DNA from: Cristatella mucedo
Taxonomy: Eukaryota; Bryozoa; Phylactolaemata; Cristatellidae
Direction: 5' to 3'
DNA: 64,000 nucleotides
Assembly: GCA_009760855.2 (NCBI GenBank)
Contig: WPIO01000008.1
Coordinates: 9,599,001 to 9,663,000 of the forward strand
The first letter of the stretch is position 1. Every line of letters begins with the position of its first letter. Under the pieces are notes generated by a model. The model was not told the origin of the DNA. It saw nothing but the letters and a program-made list of their open reading frames with translations, and searched no databases. The position numbers and the translations under genes are program-made. Shown here in pieces: positions 1-12,999 of this stretch.

Positions 1-1035
1 GCTGTACTTATGGAGTTACATGCGTCGTTAAGAGTCATTTGGCAACTGATAGAGAATCTACTTTGTAGGAAATTTGGGAAATAATTCTGCCATACTGCTT
101 GATAATGGGAATTTACTGTTTTTCCGCCTTTGCCTCAATCGTTTTCTCGTCAGTTGCTGCTGTTGGTGAGTTGCAGCTTCATTCTCACAGAGTCACAAGC
201 AAAGCAGCACGAGAAGCTCTCTCTCTTTTGCAGAATTTTTGTGAGAACTTGTGCTTGTAGCGATATATCAATCTATAACAGAGGTATTAGCTGATTTTCA
301 TAAAGTTTGTGTAGCTACATTTATAGAACTCATTTGTTCCAGAATTTCGGACTAAGCCATGCATTAATGATAAGATACTGTATCTCTATTGACCTTACGA
401 AAATCACGACCACACTGCAACATTGTTCAGTATTGAGGCCTTGAATTGAACAAAATGACGATTGAAATATTATTATTTTCTGGCCAAGCATACAATGCAT
501 GATTTTCTACGACAAGAAAGAAAATAAAAGCGAAACATTAAAATATCTTTGACAGGAGACTAAAAGACGTCAAATTTCTGCGGTACTTAATATATCTGCC
601 AGCTATGGCCAACGCGATAATTGGCTTTGCTAAAAAAGGAATAGACGCACTAATAACTAGGGAAAAACAGAAAACTACTGTATGTGGATGAAAAAAGTTA
701 ATCCTTTTATAAAAAAGACCAGATCATGAAAATCGGCCTACCTTTCCTGTTTGAACTATCATCATATAAAATAGGCCCATCTTTCCTGTTTGAGCTATCA
801 AAGTCCTAAGGTTCATCCTCCATTCTCTATAAGCTCGGCAATGACTTTCCAGTGAGAAATACTCGCAGGCTTGCTATAGTTTTGCTAGCCAGAGTAAGAA
901 ATCAGATTCACTGAGTGATCACTCATCTCAATTTCCATTGGATGATACGCCATAGTCTATCCTGTTCAATTTATGCAAAGGCAATGATAAATTTGTGGTG
1001 CCATGGAAGGAAAGCCAAGTGAAAGGGCAATAACC
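1..1035. other. No recognised feature
   Basis: AT-rich DNA with no long frame, splice-supported exon or repeat that I recognise. Confidence 0.6.
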
Positions 1036-1590
1036 TTAAACCTGACTGTTGCGCTAAATGTACAAATACATTTAACCAGCTTCTTAGTTCTGTCTCGGCT
1101 TGATTATTGTCCGCCACGGCTTATCTCCTCCATACCTAGCTGAATTGCTGCACCAGTTTTAGCCTTCTCGTGCCCTCGGGTTCTCTACGGAAAATATATT
1201 AGCTGTTTTATTCGTCCGCTTGAAGACCTTTGGCGACAGAAGCTTCAGCTTTGCCGGTCCAGGGCTGTGGAACTTGCTTCCACAATTCTTAGGCGACGAC
1301 AAATAATTTCCTGCTTCCGACTACGGCTCATCCTTTACAGTGGTCCTGAGCTGCTACTTCAATGCTAATTACTACCTCAACTGCTCTCCTGACTCTGATA
1401 TACTTCACACTTTATCTTTGTTGCCTGAGTCGAAGTCTGTTGGCTACCGAATGCGTACCGAAAGCCACTTAGGCTGTGAGTGGGCTATGCAAATTCTCCT
1501 GCGTAACACCCAGATAGTCTTTGTGCCTTTGTGGAATTATAGACGGAGAAACATCACACCACATCAATGAGAAAAATTGAAGTTTCTGCT
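1036..1590 (+). mobile_element. LINE family A, 3' fragment (copy A1)
   Basis: The degenerate translation follows the reverse-transcriptase C-terminal region of other family A copies in this window: a VLSRLDY block near 1085, then LKTFGDRSFSFAGPGLWN around 1220-1280 and the CSPDSDILHTLSLLPE block near 1380-1435. The 3' untranslated end matches copy A3 (gtctttgtgcctttgtggaa). Frameshifts and small deletions make it inactive. CR1/L2/Rex-type non-LTR elements share such C-termini; the exact clade was not determined. Confidence 0.75.
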
Positions 1591-4500
1591 CTCTGCCCTC
1601 CTTCACAGCACTACGAAAAGGGAGAATATTAAAGAGATATTCAATTTTCTGGCAAGATGTGGTATCCTGTAATATTCAGAATGGATAGAATGGCTGATTC
1701 TTTTGACTCACAGATAACTTATTAATTTGTTGATCGATTGCTATGAGTATTTATTGCTGAAACTAATAACAGAAGACTCTGAATCAAATTGAAAAATTGT
1801 ATTCATTTTACCTTTGAGCTACATAGGAAAGCTTTGCACCCGGATAATAAGAGGCTTAATCGTTGAAATCATCAACGATAACTGTATCCTACTGGGGAAC
1901 CACGACGGTCACCCTGAGTCTCCTTCCTGTGGCACTTAACATTGTACACAATTCCTGCTAATTAAGCTACATTTATTGATAAATCGGAATGACACTAGAC
2001 CCTGCCGCTCCTTCATATGCTATGTAACCACGGATTTTATTTGAAAACTGTCAATAATTTGCATTTGCATCATATCGCCATACATGACTCGTGAATAATA
2101 CATCTCATACTAAGAATGCTTTGAAAGTGGATTACAAATACTTTTCATATAATGGATTGCTGCTACATTATTTATTTTGAATTAGGCTGCATATTAAATA
2201 TTATGAATAGTATAACTGTCTCTATTTTAACATGATTAATAAATAAAACTTTTTGGCGAAGAGCTAGATTACTTATTTTCATTAGACAAAATAATGAGAA
2301 ACCAACTGAAAATAAGTTCTCAGACTGATCTCGCATAGGCATAGATCAAGAATACTAATTTAAACTTTTTTCTAATTGAATTAAACTAATCACAATAATA
2401 AAAGAGTATTTATAAATATCAATTTTTATTTTGCCATTCATAATAATCCTCAACAACTTGTGTTTTCACATGTTTTGAATTGCAATCATCTTATCTTGTC
2501 ATTTGCTGTATTTATTATGATCAGAATATACAAATATAGCAATTGTGTTAATCAAAACTCATTACCGAAGCACTGATACGGGAACTCTTTCCAGCCACGG
2601 TTAACACCTAGAGTGACCTTGCATGATTAAATGTCGACTATGAACGCATTTGATATGTCCGGGATCCATCGGCTGCAGAGAATTGTTTAGTCATTTATGT
2701 CCTTGTGTCCTTTGCGCAATTAACTGTGCATGAATTAGTGCACGCTATTAAAAGTGGAGCCATATTAATCAGTAGCCTTGAATGTCCTCATTTGTGCATG
2801 CTGAACTGAGCATTGTACTTGTTGCTTTCTTTTGCCTGATTCAAATTACGCAAGTTAATATGCTGTGGTAGTTGATTCTCTTCCCGCGAGCAATATTGCA
2901 CCTGAATGAAGGTTTAACTCTCACATGAAGTTTTAAAAACGACCAAGTAATACTAATTTCATTATTATTATTGTTACAAGTTATTGGTATCTTTAGTGTT
3001 GTAAAGTCAATTCCCACTAAGAGTACGAATTGTAATGTCATACGATAACAGTTTTTGCAGTGTAAGCTGAGCAGGTTTCCTAACTAGCTAAACTGATTCA
3101 TAAGTTTGTTGTACGCACATCGCTGTACCAGAACGTAGAGGCAATGCTGATTGCCCGAGTACCACGACCCGAGAGCTCCTACTACGAGTGGCAACAGCGA
3201 GACCAACTGCTACATCATTATGAGTTCATATTTGACTGGCAACAGTTTATCACCTATGCCTCGGTTGTGGCTGCCCTGTAGAGGGGTCATTTATCGTGAC
3301 GGAACAAAGCCGATGGTTTAAATGCCGCCACGATTAATCTAGCGTGAGATTTCTAGGCTTGAAAATAGCATCGCACGCCATTCTGTTCTTTCACTTTTTT
3401 TTTAACTCGTTCATTTTCTTGTTTATTCATTCAAAACTCGCCATTCGCAATCGTACCCACGGTTCAATTGTATTTGATAGTTTTAATGTTACTAATTATA
3501 GTAATTAATATACTTTATTCTGAATGTGAAGTGAGCAAATTCGTCCTGTCGACACAAGTCGCCAACCGACTCCATGCTTAGGTTGCGACTCTTGTAATAA
3601 GGTATGTGTTCTAATTATATGATGGTATACTAATGATGACTGCCGTGTCAAAATAGAGGAGAGAATTTTGAAACTTGCATATGCAGCTACATCATTCACT
3701 CCTATGGTTGAAATTAAACATTCGTTTTCGCGTTGAATTGCCAAATAGTGGTCAGTAGGCTTTTGATCAATTCTTTGCTATATTAATTACGTAAATGCTG
3801 CGTAGATGATCTCTCAGAAGAACAGATAAAATGAAGATGCTGACCGGAAAAACTTAATCTTAGCAACAGTCTGTCGGTCGGTGAGTCAACTTGCGCGAGC
3901 TTTTTCGTGGCCATACGCTTATATAAGTGATCTTAGTTTTTAAATTCAATTGCTCCGTGATTTTCCGTAGTTGCTAGCCAGTCATTATTTGCAGACGAGT
4001 TTGAGAAAACCATTATTAACGAACGAATAGTTTGGAAACTATGCGAGTGCTGTCAGTGCGTGGCAATAAGCAATGTATGGGTACTTTTTTATGGAATACG
4101 TTAACTAATTTAAATAGCATGACCGTACGAGAATAGTTTTTAAAAACACCCTTGAAAAAAGAATAGTTGATAAATCTAAATCTTTCAATCATTGCTTAAC
4201 CTTCACTCAATGAATCTGACCCAATATATAAAAAATGCTGCCTGAAGACAAACAGAGGACTTTTTCTAATGCCGTCCCAGTTTCCTTGCTATCGCAATCG
4301 AGTTATTTGGGTTGGTATAGTAATTTAATACCGGTTTTAATGCATAAATTCACAGTAACCATTCTTAAGAACCATAATTTGCAGGAACGAGTTAGCATTA
4401 ATAGTAGCACTGCGAAAGGTACCATCAAGTGTGCTACTTAAATGCTATTTTTAGTCTTTTCGTCAACTGAAAGAGGGACATCTAACGTCTTCATAATCAT

Positions 4501-5689
4501 TGGTATTGCTTACGCTGTCATTCTTCCGATATCGGCAAGTATGGGTTCGCATTCTTGGAAACCATCTTGGTAAAAGCTGATATTGACGAAGATCCTCAAT
4601 TCATCTCTGTTTCTCTTTATTCAGTTGTGGGCGCTAATCACAGTCTCGGATTATACTCAGCAGCTTCGAACAAAGCGTGTTGGAACGCAAGGCTAACCAG
4701 CCTCAGACGGTGGATAACAGACGTCAGCAACGAATCCTGAGAGCCTCTTCACTTGGGCCCAACATAGCTTTTTCGATTTACTGAGGAATTGAAAACAAAT
4801 GCTATTTCGGTTTTTGGCGCTCAGGGTACTAGACTACTAGCTCGGAGTTAGCATTGATGTAAGAAAAAACAAGCTTCCAGCTGCTTTGGGAGTTAGTTGT
4901 GGCAGAGATGTTATAGGCAAGAGTTCTAATAGTTTGCATGATTTTAAAGATATAAATTGTTATGTGAACTTATGTAAACACAAGTATTTATCCCTCAACA
5001 ATTTCACATTTGTTATGTTTTGAATAGCCAGACACGATTATTTGTTCAAGAAACTGCTCTTTTGGCAGTGTAAACCTTGTAAAGAAAAAAGATAGCAAAA
5101 ACGATAAGACATCGTTTCTAAATCTAGATATATGTACATATGTGTGATCTTTAATTTTAATTAGCTATTAATACGCAAACTTTTAGGTTATGAAAAACTA
5201 TAAAAGCCGCAAATGGTGTGACTTTAGCAGATTAAGTTTTCTAAATAAGGAGCTGATGGCATTGATGCACCATTAGGTTGAACAGTTTTTAAGTCGTGGT
5301 CGCTGCATATTTATCACAACAAATTTATTACAATCGTGGTCATTATATATGAATAGCTTTTTATAAAAAACAAATCTTTAGGGATTACTGGCAAAATATT
5401 GTTTCAAGCCTGGCATCCTGAAAATCTGCATGAGTTATAAGATAGCTATTGAAGACTCGTATAGAATTAGGAATCTTCCTGTAGCTTTTGAATTAAAGAT
5501 TACTAGAGACTCATATATGGCTACATTAACGCAATAGCTAGACTTCCGTCAAACGAGTTCTGAATCAATGACGGTTGTCAAACAGCATAAATAAACAGAA
5601 GCGAGTAATTTTGCTTCCAAGCTGACCGAGGAGGAAATTTCAAGATAAAAGGCTGATGGTTGTGAAAAAAACAGGCTGATTTTACCATA
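1591..5689. other. No recognised feature
   Basis: AT-rich, no frame above 80 codons, no repeat family recognised apart from the SINE that starts at 5690. Confidence 0.6.
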
Positions 5690-5868
5690 AATAAACAAAT
5701 CCTAGCTGATTAAACAGCCTCTTTTTGTATAGCGACAGAAGAGCCTTTTATGGCTATCACCACCGCTTGCAGTGGCGATAAAGAGTCGCCCACCGCAGGA
5801 ATCGAACCCACGACCTCGGGACCGAGGTCGTGAAAGCAACCGCCTTACCTAGTGTGCCATCACGGCCA
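5690..5868 (-). mobile_element. tRNA-derived SINE, copy s1
   Basis: On the minus strand it begins ggccgtgatggcacactagg (A box) and has a B box ggttcgattcc, then a unique body with gcaagcggtggtgatagcc, aaggctcttctgtcgctata and gaggctgtttaatcagct, and ends in a TTTATTTAT tail. A hairpin cacgacctcgg/ccgaggtcgtg lies between the boxes. One of the two best preserved copies. Confidence 0.88.
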
Positions 5869-6351
5869 TATTACTAGCCACAATAATACTCATGATTAGA
5901 TAGAAGTCAAAAGTAAGTTTAAAAAGCTATTTATCTTCAATTTTCTTTTGACCTCCAGATCTATGCCAGCCGTAGGACTCAAACTAGAAAGAAAAACCTA
6001 AAAGTATGGTTGACTGATACGTATACCTACTGAAGGCGGCGAGGAAACTCTGTCGCACACCTCGGAAGATAGTACTATATAGTGCATATCTCTTTGTACG
6101 ATTATGCAAAAGAATGCGTGGCAGTTGCACTGCTGCTGCTGGGGTTCGCTAGCCTAGCTGCAGGGCGGGCACATTTGAGCCACCCACAGAAATATGATAC
6201 TTTTTTTACTTTCTCCTCACTGGGTAAAACAGCAGTTTAGATTTCCTCACGTTTGGGCACCAATTGGTTTTTTCACTGTCTGGTTAATTATTGGGGCTGC
6301 TTGGCAAGATGTATGAATGCGTACTGCATCACAAGAAGTCTTATTTCTTAT

Positions 6352-6390
6352 GCTTTTTGGCAATGTCATACTGTGAAATTGCCAAAAAGC
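6352..6390. repeat. 13-bp inverted repeat
   Basis: gctttttggcaat and attgccaaaaagc flank a 13-nt spacer. No gene is recognised here. Confidence 0.85.
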
Positions 6391-8956
6391 GAATTTCACA
6401 ACTCACGTTGCAAAGTCTCCATCTTAATTACCGACGCAGATAATTATTTCTGCTCAGCTTCCTTAGAAGGAAACTGATGACTTCATAAAAGCAGCACCTT
6501 TATGACTGAATTTTACAAAATGAAATCTAGATCAGGCTTTTATACTGCTTCTGCGTCGCCATAAACTCTTTTAAGCATGGTATTCACGAGGTTCAGCAGT
6601 AAAATACCAGTCTCTATTTTTGAAGCATCTAGCTGCACACTCATATTCCATTTTTGAGATTCCTGTTTATCTGTTGCTATTTTCTAAAGAGCAACAATCA
6701 AGAAACAATGAAATATTGCTATTGCCTGTTGCTGGTGTATTTGGACTATTTATTTTTGTCTGTGCCTTTTCATCTCCCTTTTAAATTCACAGATATTAAT
6801 TCTAGAATTCAGCATCACTATGACTTAGCATGCACTTACTAGACACAATCCATTTGAATGAGAACTCCAAACTGTATGCTAGAAACGGCAGTGTGAGTTA
6901 GAAGCACTTCAAGTTAACCGGACTCAACATAAGCGAAATGCACCATTTTACCACAGGTAAAAGTGTGTAGGCCGTTGAGGTTTTTGAGCTATATACTTTC
7001 AGAAGCTACCACAGCAAAATATCAGTAGTTTGCTTTTTAAGCAATGCGGTGCGAATCCGCAATAAGTTTCCGAGAATCTTGATCGAGTCTGAAGCTATTG
7101 CCTAAATCTCAGCTCCAATCTGACATACCTGGCGCGTTTTTCAAGGTGGCACAAGTGAGCCTATTCATAGATCACCACTAACTGGAATCGCCACTAAACA
7201 AGCCATTGACTCGGGAAGTATCTAGAACGACCAGATTTAGTGCACTGAGTGAGTTTCGTTAGTCGAAGTGTTTCATTCAATCGCTAGGCCACACCAGAAT
7301 AGATTATTACAGGAACAACAACACCAACATTGCCGCTCCCTAATGGGAGTACATTCCGCCTGACGTGTTAATCATACTGACAAGAAAGCCGAAGTCTATA
7401 TTGGCGTGCTGCTGCTTATCTCTTTTCTCAAGGACGTCCTGCTCCACAAGCCATCAATGAGCGGCGCAAACTAAGCTACTATAAGTTAATTTGGTTAGAG
7501 GAGCTGCTGTTAATTATCACAGTCAAAAGCGTTTCCATCGTTTTTCATTTCCGGACCTCTATCCTCAGACATTCGAAAGCTGGCAAAATCGCATGGCCAA
7601 ATCGCCTAGTATATTCTAATCCAATAACTGTTCATTCTTGTGCTGGCCTCACCATGGCGGTCTCAGCAACGAGCCAGGAGTATGGTTGATCAACGTGCTT
7701 GCCTCAGGTAGTTTTGTGCATAAGTAAACTCAATGATCGGATAGAATAAGGAACTTACCCTGAAGAAACAGCTGACTTCTTGTGAGTTCAAAGCTGTTAA
7801 TCAAACTTCCTAAAAACCTGGTTTCACATTTGTATCTAAAAATGTAAACTCATCAGTTTCTCCTTACCATGGTAACTTGTGTGCATTGTGCAGCTCAAAT
7901 CTGCCGTTGCAAATTAAGGGTGCGCAATGAAATGCAGGTCTCTCTTACTCTATTCGTGAATATTTATCTTGCAAATAAAGTTAAAATAACAATTATTGCA
8001 GTATGAACCATCAAGGAGAACGCTACAACGTATCGTCGGCCGTACATTGCTTGATTATTTCAATTGTTTTGCCATGAGATTTGAAGTGTGCTTTTCTAAT
8101 CAGTTATGCTCTATATGAATACAAAATTACTGTTTTCCTCAAAAAAACTTGTTCTAAGGTCAGAACAAGTATATTTTGAAATTCACTGGTCTACTGCTAG
8201 GCATAGCGAAGACGACAGGTATCCACATGTAGGACGCGTTTTGCCCCAAACAAGATTTTGAAGGGTTAGAAAGACACCGCACTGCTGAATAGTATCCATA
8301 GAAGGGTGACAATAGGGCAGGTACAATAAACTGAATATTATAACTTTAATTCATTTATTTTTGGATTAAGAGAACAGTTAAGAGTCACATTTGATTGACA
8401 TGAAATCAGGACTTTAGTGCACTGATCAGACTTATGGTACTGCGTTTGTGGAAATTCATCGAGACGCAGGCGAAAACGTACTTCGTCAAAGCATCTCTTG
8501 ATGAACGAGACCAACAAGACATACTTCGGCATGCATTAAAAAGTCTTAAAAAACCCTGGGAAATCCTCATAGCAGATGCAAATACTCTTGAACTGACTTT
8601 TGAAAGTAATGTGAGCAGCGTAAGCAATGTGCGATGTGTTGTATGACTAAGTTGATATCCTTATGCTCCCCGAAAATGATCTCGTAAAGCTTGCTCATTT
8701 TTCATCTTTAAGAAAGAACTTATTAATTTAGCGTGTTTTTTAAGGCTCTTTGTGTCAGGAGACACGAGGATCTTTACCGAGCTCAACAATGCAGCCTTAC
8801 CATAAATATCTGCTTAGGCTGCGTGGCAGTTCTCACCATCATGCAGCTATTGTCTCTTTGTCTGCTAGCTACGTTCGAAGTTTCTTTTGCTTTTGATCAT
8901 CGCAAATCTATGCAATACGCAAAAAACAAAAGGCGCCGGGATCCGCTACGAACTTG

Positions 8957-9023
8957 AACCGACTGACCTACTGACCTGCTGAACTTACTGACTTGCGACC
9001 TGCTGACCTGCGAACCTACTGTC
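8957..9023. repeat. Degenerate 8-bp tandem repeat
   Basis: About eight imperfect units of gacctact/gacctgct/gaacttact follow one another. Confidence 0.7.
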
Positions 9024-11058
9024 GTGCGAAGCAGGAGCAACTTTCTCAGCACAAGAACGGCTCCCGAAGAGGAATTCCGGAACGCTTACGACTATTAAGC
9101 TTAACGATGCAGCGTATCCATTCATGTTCACCGTCATGACCAAAGTCTCAAAGATGAAGGTGCACGCATGAACGAGCAATATTTCGAAAAACGGTAACAG
9201 CCGCAGACAGCAGCCTCAGGGGTTCCAAACAATAGGTGGAAGGTGAACGACAAGCTGGCCGGCCCCTTGCACATACTCTATGTAAGTGTACTCGGCGTGC
9301 ATCTGCCGACTCGAAATGGAAGCGTCAGTTGCTATCGCGGGCCCTTGGCGAGTGACAGGACCAGGAAGGAAGGAAGCGGCAAGGAAGGCAGCAGCAAGAG
9401 GCGAGAGGAAATGCTTATAATTCCTAGCAAGTCACATAGCCACTTCGCGAAGCATCAGTATGAAAATAAATTCGCCCGGGAACCTTTGCCAGCGTTAGGT
9501 ATTTCTTGCCGAAGGGTGCGACGACTCGCTGAGAGCATGGGCCATGAGGCACACCCACCTAGTCCGATTGGCTACTAGGGAGACTGTGACGTCACTAGAG
9601 GACCGTCTGCCCCCCCCCCCGGTGTGCCAATTTCTCGAACTGGCCAACCCCCAAAAATGGCGGGCGACGGATGCTGCAGCTGCTGCCACTCTCGAACGAG
9701 CGTCCTTGCCGCTAGCATAATGACAATCGTAAGTGTTCTACCACAACGCAGAGCAGAGCGGCCTGCTCTGCTGTCCGCCCGCTTCTGCTCAGCTTGAAAT
9801 TCATGCGGCCACGTGCGGCGACTAATGATAATAACAATAATATTAATAATAATAATAATACATTTGATAGCCGCTCGTGTAATCTTGCTAGTAAGTGCCC
9901 GCTGTTAATTCGGGCACCTGACGTTCCGGGCCATTCAAGCACCATTTTCGGCAGACCTTTACAAGATATCGTTTGCCATCGGTATGCGAAATCGTTTAGC
10001 TGATTTGCCCGTAGTAGCGAAAACGGTCACAGCCAAGGGTTGGTTGGTTATTTTGCGATCTGACAGGGCGACGGCATACGGGCAGAGCCCGCATATTTGC
10101 TTCATTTGAGATTGCACGTCCTTGGCACGGTGGCGATTTAGCCCTGAAGGTGGAGAGCTCGGTCAGCGATGGTCGATTACGCTGAGCGAAACTCTCGGCT
10201 GTCACTCGGCCGACTTCATCTGGCGAGTCATCGCTATATCCTAAGACAATAGCGGCCCGTCAGCCTTAGCTGTGCTTTTACACGATGAATCAATTCTGAT
10301 TGATCCGCTCGGTCTATCGTGAAAGATGGGCGGTGGAAGCACTCTGAAATCGTGACGGCTGAGATTGAGGCGATAGAGAGTACAAGTCTGATAGCACTGC
10401 CATTCCTTTTTGTGGAGCATACTCGATGAAAATGAAACATAGTTAGATAGCTGACACAGGGAAGGCAGTTAGAGCCCCCATTTGTGACGGTTTTTCGCTT
10501 GTTCTGTGTGCTGAAAGAACTACAATGTGTGGACGACGCAATCTGCTTGTAAATTCACTGAGCATTGAATGTGAATTGCTTCACCTGGCAGGCGAGCCCT
10601 TGCATAAGGATCACGACTCGTCCATTTATTTTAGGTTCTCGGGGTCATGTCGATGACTTTGCCTTTCCTATCAGGTCCCGGTAAGAAAAAGCTAATGCGC
10701 TCGCAAGTAGAAGTGATGTGAAGGTAAACCCAAGATGGCTGACACTTGCCTTGAACTTACTAAAAACGTAGAGAATGATTTACTTACACTCCTCATGCTT
10801 AAGGCAGTGGTAATCTTCTGAGATTAGGCGGCGAAAAGCAGCGAAAAGGTTTCCACGATACGAGCCGAGATTGGTTGGCACCAGAAAGCCCCTAGTGTGC
10901 TCACTTTGGGAGCTTGTGGTACGTGTTTGCCTGTGTATTTTCTGAATCGCCTGCCTGAATCGTCAGCTCTATTTGTTCATCAACTGCTTGATGCCTACTT
11001 ACTTGCAAATTTATTACAAGAATTGAGTCCATATTCACTGTAGTAACACTCGTGTATT

Positions 11059-11415
11059 GCATGCGTGATAGCCCAGCAGGTGAGAGGTGCTCGCTTTTCA
11101 AGACCGAGTTCACGGGTTTGAATCCTGACGCAGGCGATTTTTTATTGCAAGCTACAAGCGTTGGTGATAGCCGTTAAGGCTCTTCTACCGCTACACCAGC
11201 GGTTCTCAACCTTCCTAATGCCACGACCCTTTAATAAGTTCCTCATGTTGTGGCGACCTCCAACCATAAAATTATTGTGTGAAATGTGGAAATGCGTATT
11301 TTCCGGTGGTCTTAGAAGGCATCTGTGAAAAATTCGTTCGACCCCAAAAGGGGTCGCGACCCACTGGTTCTGAACCACTGCTCTATACAAAGGAGGCTGC
11401 TATATCAGCCAGCTA
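11059..11415 (+). mobile_element. tRNA-derived SINE, copy s7, split by a SPIN-like element
   Basis: A box tagcccagcagg and B box gggtttgaatcc at 11069-11125, then gttggtgatagccgttaagg to 11188. The SINE resumes at 11389 as aaaggaggctgctatatcag, the expected continuation. The SPIN-like insertion accounts exactly for the gap. Confidence 0.82.
11197..11380 (-). mobile_element. SPIN-like hAT non-autonomous element (MITE), copy 1, inserted in a SINE
   Basis: A 184-bp element with terminal inverted repeats (cagcggttctcaacc ... ggttctgaaccactg), containing gttcctcatgttgtggcgac and ggggtcgcgaccca. This pattern is that of the SPIN (SPACE INVADERS) hAT MITEs and rodent URR1, recognised from memory. 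Flanking 8-bp duplications are cgctacac (11189-11196) and ctctatac (11381-11388), each close to the cgctatac that intact SINE copies carry at this point. No transposase is encoded. Confidence 0.9.
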
Positions 11416-12043
11416 ATACTGCTGGGCTGCTGTGTACCATAATCCATTTGAAGTGGCACATCAGGTTACCATTGTTAATTCACACGTCCGCTTAGATTTA
11501 ATTGTTGATGCGATGCACCCGTCCCTATAAAGCGAAATAAGACAGCACATCTTGATAACAGTATCTTATTACTACATTAGTTGGCTTTATGGTAAAATAG
11601 CTGCTGAAGACTAACCAATGAGTAGAAATAGCAAGTCCTGTGCTTATTAACAGGTACTTGGCCATTTTACGCATTGAACGATTGCTTGCTGCAGCTTCTT
11701 TTGAAAAGTTGATCCAAGTAAAGAAAAGGTATCCATATTTATTTGTTTTAGCACATTAGGGAGAAACATGCTATAATAAAGGCCTGGGTAACGTTGGTTG
11801 GTATAGTAGATGATTACAAAGTAATCGAAAAACTCCATTACCAAATATCCGTACTTTAATTTAGGAAGATATTAAACGGAATGCGATCTTGCCATCTAAG
11901 TTCTTACCTCAAAATGCATTAAGTGACCGCAGAGTTCAATGGAAAGCACAGAAAAAACGTTTGCATGCTATAAGTTCATTGTTGTAATCATTTATGATTG
12001 AAGCATTTGTCTATGTCTGGCGCATCACGTAGAGTTTTTACGT

Positions 12044-12207
12044 AAGCTGATTCAACAGCCTCTTTTGTATAGCGACTGAAGAGCCTTTACGGCGATCATT
12101 ACCGCTTGCAGCGGCAATAAAGGATCGCCATCCACCGCAGGATTCAAACCGACAGCATCGAAATTGAGATCGTGAAAAGCAACTGCCTTACCTAGTAGCC
12201 TTAGCCT
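12044..12207 (-). mobile_element. tRNA-derived SINE, copy s2
   Basis: Same body as s1 (aacagcctcttttgtatagc, ccgcttgcagcggcaataaa on the plus strand) with a degraded B box (ggattcaaacc reversed) and an A-box region cttacctagtagcc. It lies just upstream of the first recognised exon of gene 1. Confidence 0.8.
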
Positions 12208-12392
12208 ACATGTCGTAATCGTAGCTGATAAAACGTGCTGCCATGTTTATTGTTTTTGATTGCGCCATCATAGAAATCTTGCTTTTTAGTTTTTCTTTCC
12301 ATTCAATGACGATATGGTTCCATTTATTTTATTGCTTTTGGAAATTGCTTCTCCCAAGCTAATCAAGATTTTCCTGCCGCTTGCCATTTTAG

Positions 12393-12842
12393 TTTTCGTC
12401 AGTGCTTGGATCAATCTGGCAATTACTATACTATACATTGCTGCAAGCTCAATGGCGATAGTCGGTGTGATAAAGGTATATAAGACATTTATCTGCCATT
12501 AAAATTGAGAAGAGTAGGTTGTATCCTTAAGCTAACATACCTTCGGTAGACTTGTAGTCTCCCCTTTGTGTGCCATAAATTACTGTCCGCCTTCTAGTCT
12601 GCCTCGGTTAAACTGATTAGGAAACAATCTTCTACTGCATTAATCTATCAACAAAGAAACTTTTCGCTAAATAGACAGTTAATAATAAATAAATCTATTA
12701 ATACTACTAGCCCCGTGACTTCTAGACCTATTTATATCCACCAGGAGTGTCAATATATATATATATATTTTTATTTCTTTCTTCATATTTATATATACTG
12801 TATATATACTATATATATATATATATATATATACTGTATATA

Positions 12843-12878
<36 letters not shown>

Positions 12879-12955
12879 TGTATATATACTATATATATAT
12901 ATTGTATATATACTATATATATATATACTGGATATATACTATATATATATATATA

Positions 12956-12999
<44 letters not shown>

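Larger units (their letters stand above)
5869..11058. other. Mostly unassigned DNA
   Basis: Holds the 13-bp inverted repeat and the 8-bp tandem repeat listed separately, an 11-C run at 9610-9620 and an AATAAT stretch near 9826-9860. A frame near 8733-8957 has one hydrophobic stretch (CLGCVAVLTIMQLLSLCLLA) but no homologue or splice support. The N-terminal exons of gene 1 might lie here. Confidence 0.5.

Noticed and set aside
8733-8957. Hydrophobic frame resembling a tetraspanin last helix
   Set aside because: One hydrophobic stretch alone, no donor, acceptor or paralogous exon to support it.
9826-9895. AATAAT stretch followed by tttgatagccg, a possible reversed LINE-B tail
   Set aside because: The diagnostic stem is not recognisable beyond the AT-rich run.
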